A stretch of DNA of 9,642 nt from an uncultured Flavobacterium sp. (GTDB lineage Bacteria > Bacteroidota > Bacteroidia > Flavobacteriales > Flavobacteriaceae). The DNA is taken from positions 1-9,642 of the forward strand of contig NZ_CAMLIX010000188.1 in NCBI RefSeq assembly GCF_946479975.1, written 5' to 3'. Positions 7,361 through 9,642 of this stretch are shown here, piece after piece. The notes under the pieces are model-generated. The model was not told the origin of the DNA, did not search any database, and saw nothing but the letters and a program-made list of their open reading frames with translations. A program made the position numbers and the translations under genes. How positions within the stretch are numbered: the first letter of the stretch is position 1; each line of letters begins with the position of its first letter.

Positions 7361-7938
7361 AACTTCAAGAAGTTCCCAAGTATTTTCTCCCCAACATCAC
7401 CACTTTTTTCTGGGTGAAATTGTGTTCCGTAAAAATTATCTTTTTGCAACGCCGATGCATATTCAACGTCATAATTGGTTTTAGCAACAGCGTATTCGCA
7501 ATTTGGAGCGTAAAAACTATGCACCAAATACATAAATTCATTTTCAGAAATTCCTTTGAACAAATCGGTTTTTAAATCATAAATCTGATTCCAACCCATT
7601 TGAGGCACTTTTACGTTGTTTGAAAATTTCAAAACATCAACATCAAAAATCCCTAAACCTTCGGTATTTCCTTCTTCGGTTTTGTTGCACATTAATTGCA
7701 TTCCCAAACAAATTCCTAAAACTGGCTGTTTCAATTGCGGAATCAAACTATCTAATCCGCTTTCACGAAGTTTTGTCATCGCCGAACTTGCCTCGCCCAC
7801 ACCAGGAAAAATCACTTTATCTGCCGATTTAATTTCGTCTGGATTATTACTCAAAACAGCTTCAAAACCAAGTCTTTCAATAGCAAACATAATGCTTTGA
7901 ATATTTCCTGCTCCGTAATTTATAATTACTATTTTCAA
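7345..7938 (-). CDS. hisH: Imidazole glycerol phosphate synthase, glutamine amidotransferase subunit
   Basis: This 197-residue class I glutamine amidotransferase hydrolyses glutamine and passes ammonia to HisF. The catalytic triad is C77 in GICLGMQLM, H175 and E177 in GTQFHPEKSG. Other hallmarks are INYGAGN (6-12), the oxyanion region PGVGEA (45-50) and YLVHSFY (137-143). The start is unusual: the family N-terminus MKIVIINYGAGN begins at a TTG codon (7938-7936), there is no upstream in-frame ATG nearby, and the next internal Met (17) would delete the conserved start. Four perfect TTTTAGA heptamers lie 5 bases upstream. The last few residues (LNSKK) are encoded within a TTGGAATTT repeat. A weak start codon and a repeat-borne leader could lower translation, but that is inference. 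Confidence 0.96.
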   Translation of the reverse strand: MKIVIINYGAGNIQSIMFAIERLGFEAVLSNNPDEIKSADKVIFPGVGEASSAMTKLRESGLDSLIPQLKQPVLGICLGMQLMCNKTEEGNTEGLGIFDVDVLKFSNNVKVPQMGWNQIYDLKTDLFKGISENEFMYLVHSFYAPNCEYAVAKTNYDVEYASALQKDNFYGTQFHPEKSGDVGEKILGNFLKLNSKK

Positions 7939-7943
7939 AATTA

Positions 7944-7971
7944 TTTTAGATTTTAGATTTTAGATTTTAGA
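7944..7971. repeat. Perfect tandem heptamer TTTTAGA x4 upstream of hisH
   Basis: Units occupy 7944-7950, 7951-7957, 7958-7964 and 7965-7971, followed by a partial unit. On the hisH strand they read TCTAAAA and end 5 bases before the TTG start, so they cover the ribosome-entry region. Such tracts can change copy number by slippage. Confidence 0.85.
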
Positions 7972-8007
7972 TTTCTCTTCAATTTAAAATCATTTATATT
8001 TTTTTTC

Positions 8008-8059
8008 GTTTCAGGTTTTATGTTTCAAGTTGCTGAACAGAACGTGAAACTTGAAACAT
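8008..8059 (-). repeat. TTTCAAGTT/TTTCAGGTT hairpin element, copy 1
   Basis: A 12-bp perfect inverted repeat (8020-8031 with 8048-8059, ATGTTTCAAGTT) surrounds a 16-base loop. The minus strand of 8058-8008 aligns with the plus strand of 8434-8491 at 46 of 51 positions plus one 7-base gap. It is therefore a second copy of that element in the opposite orientation. The T-tract follows only on the plus strand, so it is not a good terminator for the his transcript. Confidence 0.75.
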
Positions 8060-8067
8060 TTTTTTAT

Positions 8068-8418
8068 CTACAAATCACTATAATGCGCTATCATTTTATT
8101 TACAAATCCATCTTCATCAAAAAACATTACTTCGATTGCTTTTTTATCCATTATCGAATTGTAATACAATGCCACCGAATTGACACCCGAAGTTACATCA
8201 ATCAATTCAAATTTTAAATCTGGAAATTTTGATAATGCTTTACTCCAGTAAGTTGCCACATTTTCTTTTCCCGAAAGCGAGCCACTTTCAATTCCTCCAG
8301 CCAATTTGATCATTGGTGTCGTAATTTCGAGATCATCAGAATAATGCCTCATGATATCATTTAAGTCATGAGAATTCCAAGATTTTATCCATTCTTCAGC
8401 AAATTTTTTAGCTTCCAT
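8068..8418 (-). CDS. NTF2/SnoaL-like small protein inside the his operon
   Basis: This 116-residue protein looks like a single-domain NTF2-like fold, a cone of one sheet and helices with an internal pocket. The opening AKKFAEEWIKSWNSHDLNDIMRHYSDDLEI (residues 3-32) is the typical helix and acidic turn of the SnoaL-like group. The C-terminal strands end FFDEDGFVNKMIAHYSDL. There is no signal peptide or membrane segment. The fold serves enzymes, ligand binders and subunits alike, and no diagnostic catalytic set is visible, so function is open. It lies between hisB and hisH on the same strand, 85 and 129 bases away, and is presumably co-transcribed, yet no histidine-pathway step lacks an enzyme it would supply. 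Both flanks carry copies of one repeat element in opposite orientation, which hints that the gene arrived or was rearranged there. ATG start. Confidence 0.85.
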   Translation of the reverse strand: MEAKKFAEEWIKSWNSHDLNDIMRHYSDDLEITTPMIKLAGGIESGSLSGKENVATYWSKALSKFPDLKFELIDVTSGVNSVALYYNSIMDKKAIEVMFFDEDGFVNKMIAHYSDL

Positions 8419-8433
8419 AAGTTTTGTTTTGTT

Positions 8434-8499
8434 TGTTTCAAGTTTCAGGTTTCACATTCTGTTGAGTAACTTGAAACTTTAAACCTGAAACTTGGAACA
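8434..8499 (+). repeat. TTTCAAGTT/TTTCAGGTT hairpin element, copy 2
   Basis: A 19-bp stem (8434-8452 with 8481-8499) pairs fully except for one position that becomes a G-U wobble in the plus-strand transcript. The loop is 28 bases. It fills most of the gap between hisB and the NTF2-like gene. On the his transcript there is no U-tract after the hairpin, so it is more likely a structured repeat than a terminator. It is related to the copy at 8008-8058. Confidence 0.8.
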
Positions 8500-8503
8500 T
8501 TTT

Positions 8504-9640
8504 TTAAAGCATTCCTTTAGTACTTGGCAAAATCATTTTTTCGGTATCTCTTTTTACCGCCACTTTTATGGCTTTCGCGAAAGCTTTAAAAATTGCTTCG
8601 ATTTTGTGATGCTCGTTTATTCCTTCTGCTTTGATATTCAAATTTGCTTTTGCGCCGTCTGTGAATGATTTAAAGAAATGATAAAACATTTCTGTTGGCA
8701 TTTTCCCTACCATTTCACGTTTAAATTCGGTTTCCCAAATCAACCAGTTTCTTCCTCCAAAATCAATTGCGGCTTGCGCCAAACAATCATCCATTGGTAA
8801 ACAGAATCCGTAACGCTCGATTCCTAGTTTATTTCCTAGCGCTTTCGCGAAAACTTCTCCTAAAGCAATTGCAGTATCTTCGATTGTGTGGTGTTCATCA
8901 ACTTCTAAATCGCCTTTTACTAGAATTTCCAAGTCCATTTGACCGTGACGTGAGATTTGATCTAACATATGGTCAAAAAATGCGATTCCGGTGTCTATTT
9001 TACTTTTTCCTGTTCCGTCCAGATTTAAGTTGATGTAAATATCAGTTTCATTTGTTTTTCTAGTAATGGATGCCGAACGCGCTTCTAATTTCAAAAACTC
9101 ATAAATTGTTTTCCAATCCATTGACTGTAAAACGATTGTTTTATCTAATTCTTCACGTTTTGATGAAATTTCAGTACTTCCTGCTCCATCTTTATCGTTC
9201 ATAAAAATGGCTTTTGCTCCCAGGTTTTTAGCCAATTCAACATCAGTCAAACGATCTCCTAAAACAAAAGAATTTGCCAAATCATATTCTGGATTGTTCA
9301 AATATTTAGTCAGCATTCCCGTTCTTGGCTTACGCGTTGGCGCATTATCTTCTGGAAAAGATCTGTCAACAAAAATTTCATCAAACAAAACTCCTTCGTT
9401 TTCAAAGGCTCTCAAGATAAAATTTTGAGTTGGCCAAAACGTATCTTCAGGAAAACTATCTGTTCCTAATCCGTCCTGATTGGTGACCATTGCCAATTCA
9501 TAATCCAATTCAGCAGCAATTTTAGCCAAATATTGAAACGCTTTTGGATAAAACTCTAGTTTATCTAAGCTGTCTAATTGATAATTTTCTGGTTCTAAAA
9601 CGATCGTTCCGTCACGATCGATAAAAAGTACTTTTTTCAT
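8504..9640 (-). CDS. hisB: Bifunctional histidinol-phosphatase / imidazoleglycerol-phosphate dehydratase
   Basis: This 378-residue fusion is of the E. coli type. The N-terminal HAD phosphatase (about 1-170) has nucleophile and acid D8/D10 in FIDRDGT, motif [10 protein letters not shown] (53-60), K104 in RKP and the acidic GDRLTD (128-133). It removes phosphate from histidinol phosphate. The C-terminal dehydratase (about 188-378) has FFDHML (221-226), DEHHTIED (248-255) and EHHKIEA (343-349), the manganese-binding histidine motifs, and ends in PSTKGML. It makes imidazole acetol phosphate. The oddity is that the zinc loop of E. coli HisB (CPH...CDC) aligns with D92, S94, A100 and T102 here, so all four metal ligands are replaced while the catalytic residues remain. 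The ATG places the DxD as in E. coli. The window ends 2 bases before the start, so the upstream junction is unseen. Confidence 0.97.
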   Translation of the reverse strand: MKKVLFIDRDGTIVLEPENYQLDSLDKLEFYPKAFQYLAKIAAELDYELAMVTNQDGLGTDSFPEDTFWPTQNFILRAFENEGVLFDEIFVDRSFPEDNAPTRKPRTGMLTKYLNNPEYDLANSFVLGDRLTDVELAKNLGAKAIFMNDKDGAGSTEISSKREELDKTIVLQSMDWKTIYEFLKLEARSASITRKTNETDIYINLNLDGTGKSKIDTGIAFFDHMLDQISRHGQMDLEILVKGDLEVDEHHTIEDTAIALGEVFAKALGNKLGIERYGFCLPMDDCLAQAAIDFGGRNWLIWETEFKREMVGKMPTEMFYHFFKSFTDGAKANLNIKAEGINEHHKIEAIFKAFAKAIKVAVKRDTEKMILPSTKGML

Positions 9641-9642
9641 GG

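Noticed and set aside
7936..7943. TAATTTTG on the minus strand as an internal hisH promoter
   Set aside because: It matches the -7 consensus but overlaps the hisH start codon itself, so it could not drive a full-length hisH message.
7944..7971. CRISPR-like array
   Set aside because: The units are contiguous 7-mers without spacers, and no cas gene is nearby.
8020..8217. Plus-strand open frame of 65 codons over the NTF2-like gene
   Set aside because: It reads antisense through a repeat and a well-formed NTF2-like gene, and the product has no recognisable features.
8434..8499. Intrinsic terminator between hisB and the NTF2-like gene
   Set aside because: On the his transcript the hairpin is followed by A/C-rich sequence and not a U-tract, so it is treated as a repeat hairpin.

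Overview
The window looks like chromosomal DNA from a Flavobacterium-like member of the Bacteroidota. The clues are high A+T content, A-rich translation starts without clear Shine-Dalgarno sites, TAnnTTTG-type -7 promoter boxes, protein sequences typical of that group, and gaps packed with short AT-rich repeat families. The genus is an inference from familiarity, not from a search.

Layout. At the left edge, on the minus strand, lies the 5' end of leuA (2-isopropylmalate synthase). It diverges from a plus-strand gene for a 514-residue helical, TPR-like cytoplasmic protein of unknown function (371-1915). A 324-base convergent gap follows, holding a strong terminator, a 122-base palindromic repeat and two more hairpins. 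Next come a secreted M1 metallopeptidase (2240-3895, minus) and a divergent secreted CBM9-like protein (4064-4762, plus). A second palindromic repeat of the same family fills the next convergent gap (4811-4913).

The right half (4922-9640, minus) is the downstream part of a histidine biosynthesis operon, transcribed right to left: hisB (bifunctional), an NTF2/SnoaL-like small protein, hisH, hisA, hisF and hisIE. HisH and HisF form the imidazole-glycerol-phosphate synthase. HisIE and HisA make its substrate, and HisB carries out the dehydratase and phosphatase steps that follow. hisG, hisD and hisC are not here and would be expected upstream of hisB, beyond 9642.

The core pathways are ordinary. 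I did not find a convincing new biological system. What stands out is the DNA between the genes. The his genes are separated by 84-160 bases instead of overlapping, and each gap carries a repeat: TTGGAATTT repeats, a CACAAAGATT palindrome, TTTTAGA heptamers, or a TTTCAAGTT/TTTCAGGTT hairpin element. Two copies of the last element, in opposite orientation, frame the NTF2-like gene. A perfect 4x TTTTAGA tandem lies just upstream of hisH, which appears to start at TTG. The HisB phosphatase domain also lacks the four zinc ligands present in the E. coli enzyme while keeping its catalytic residues.
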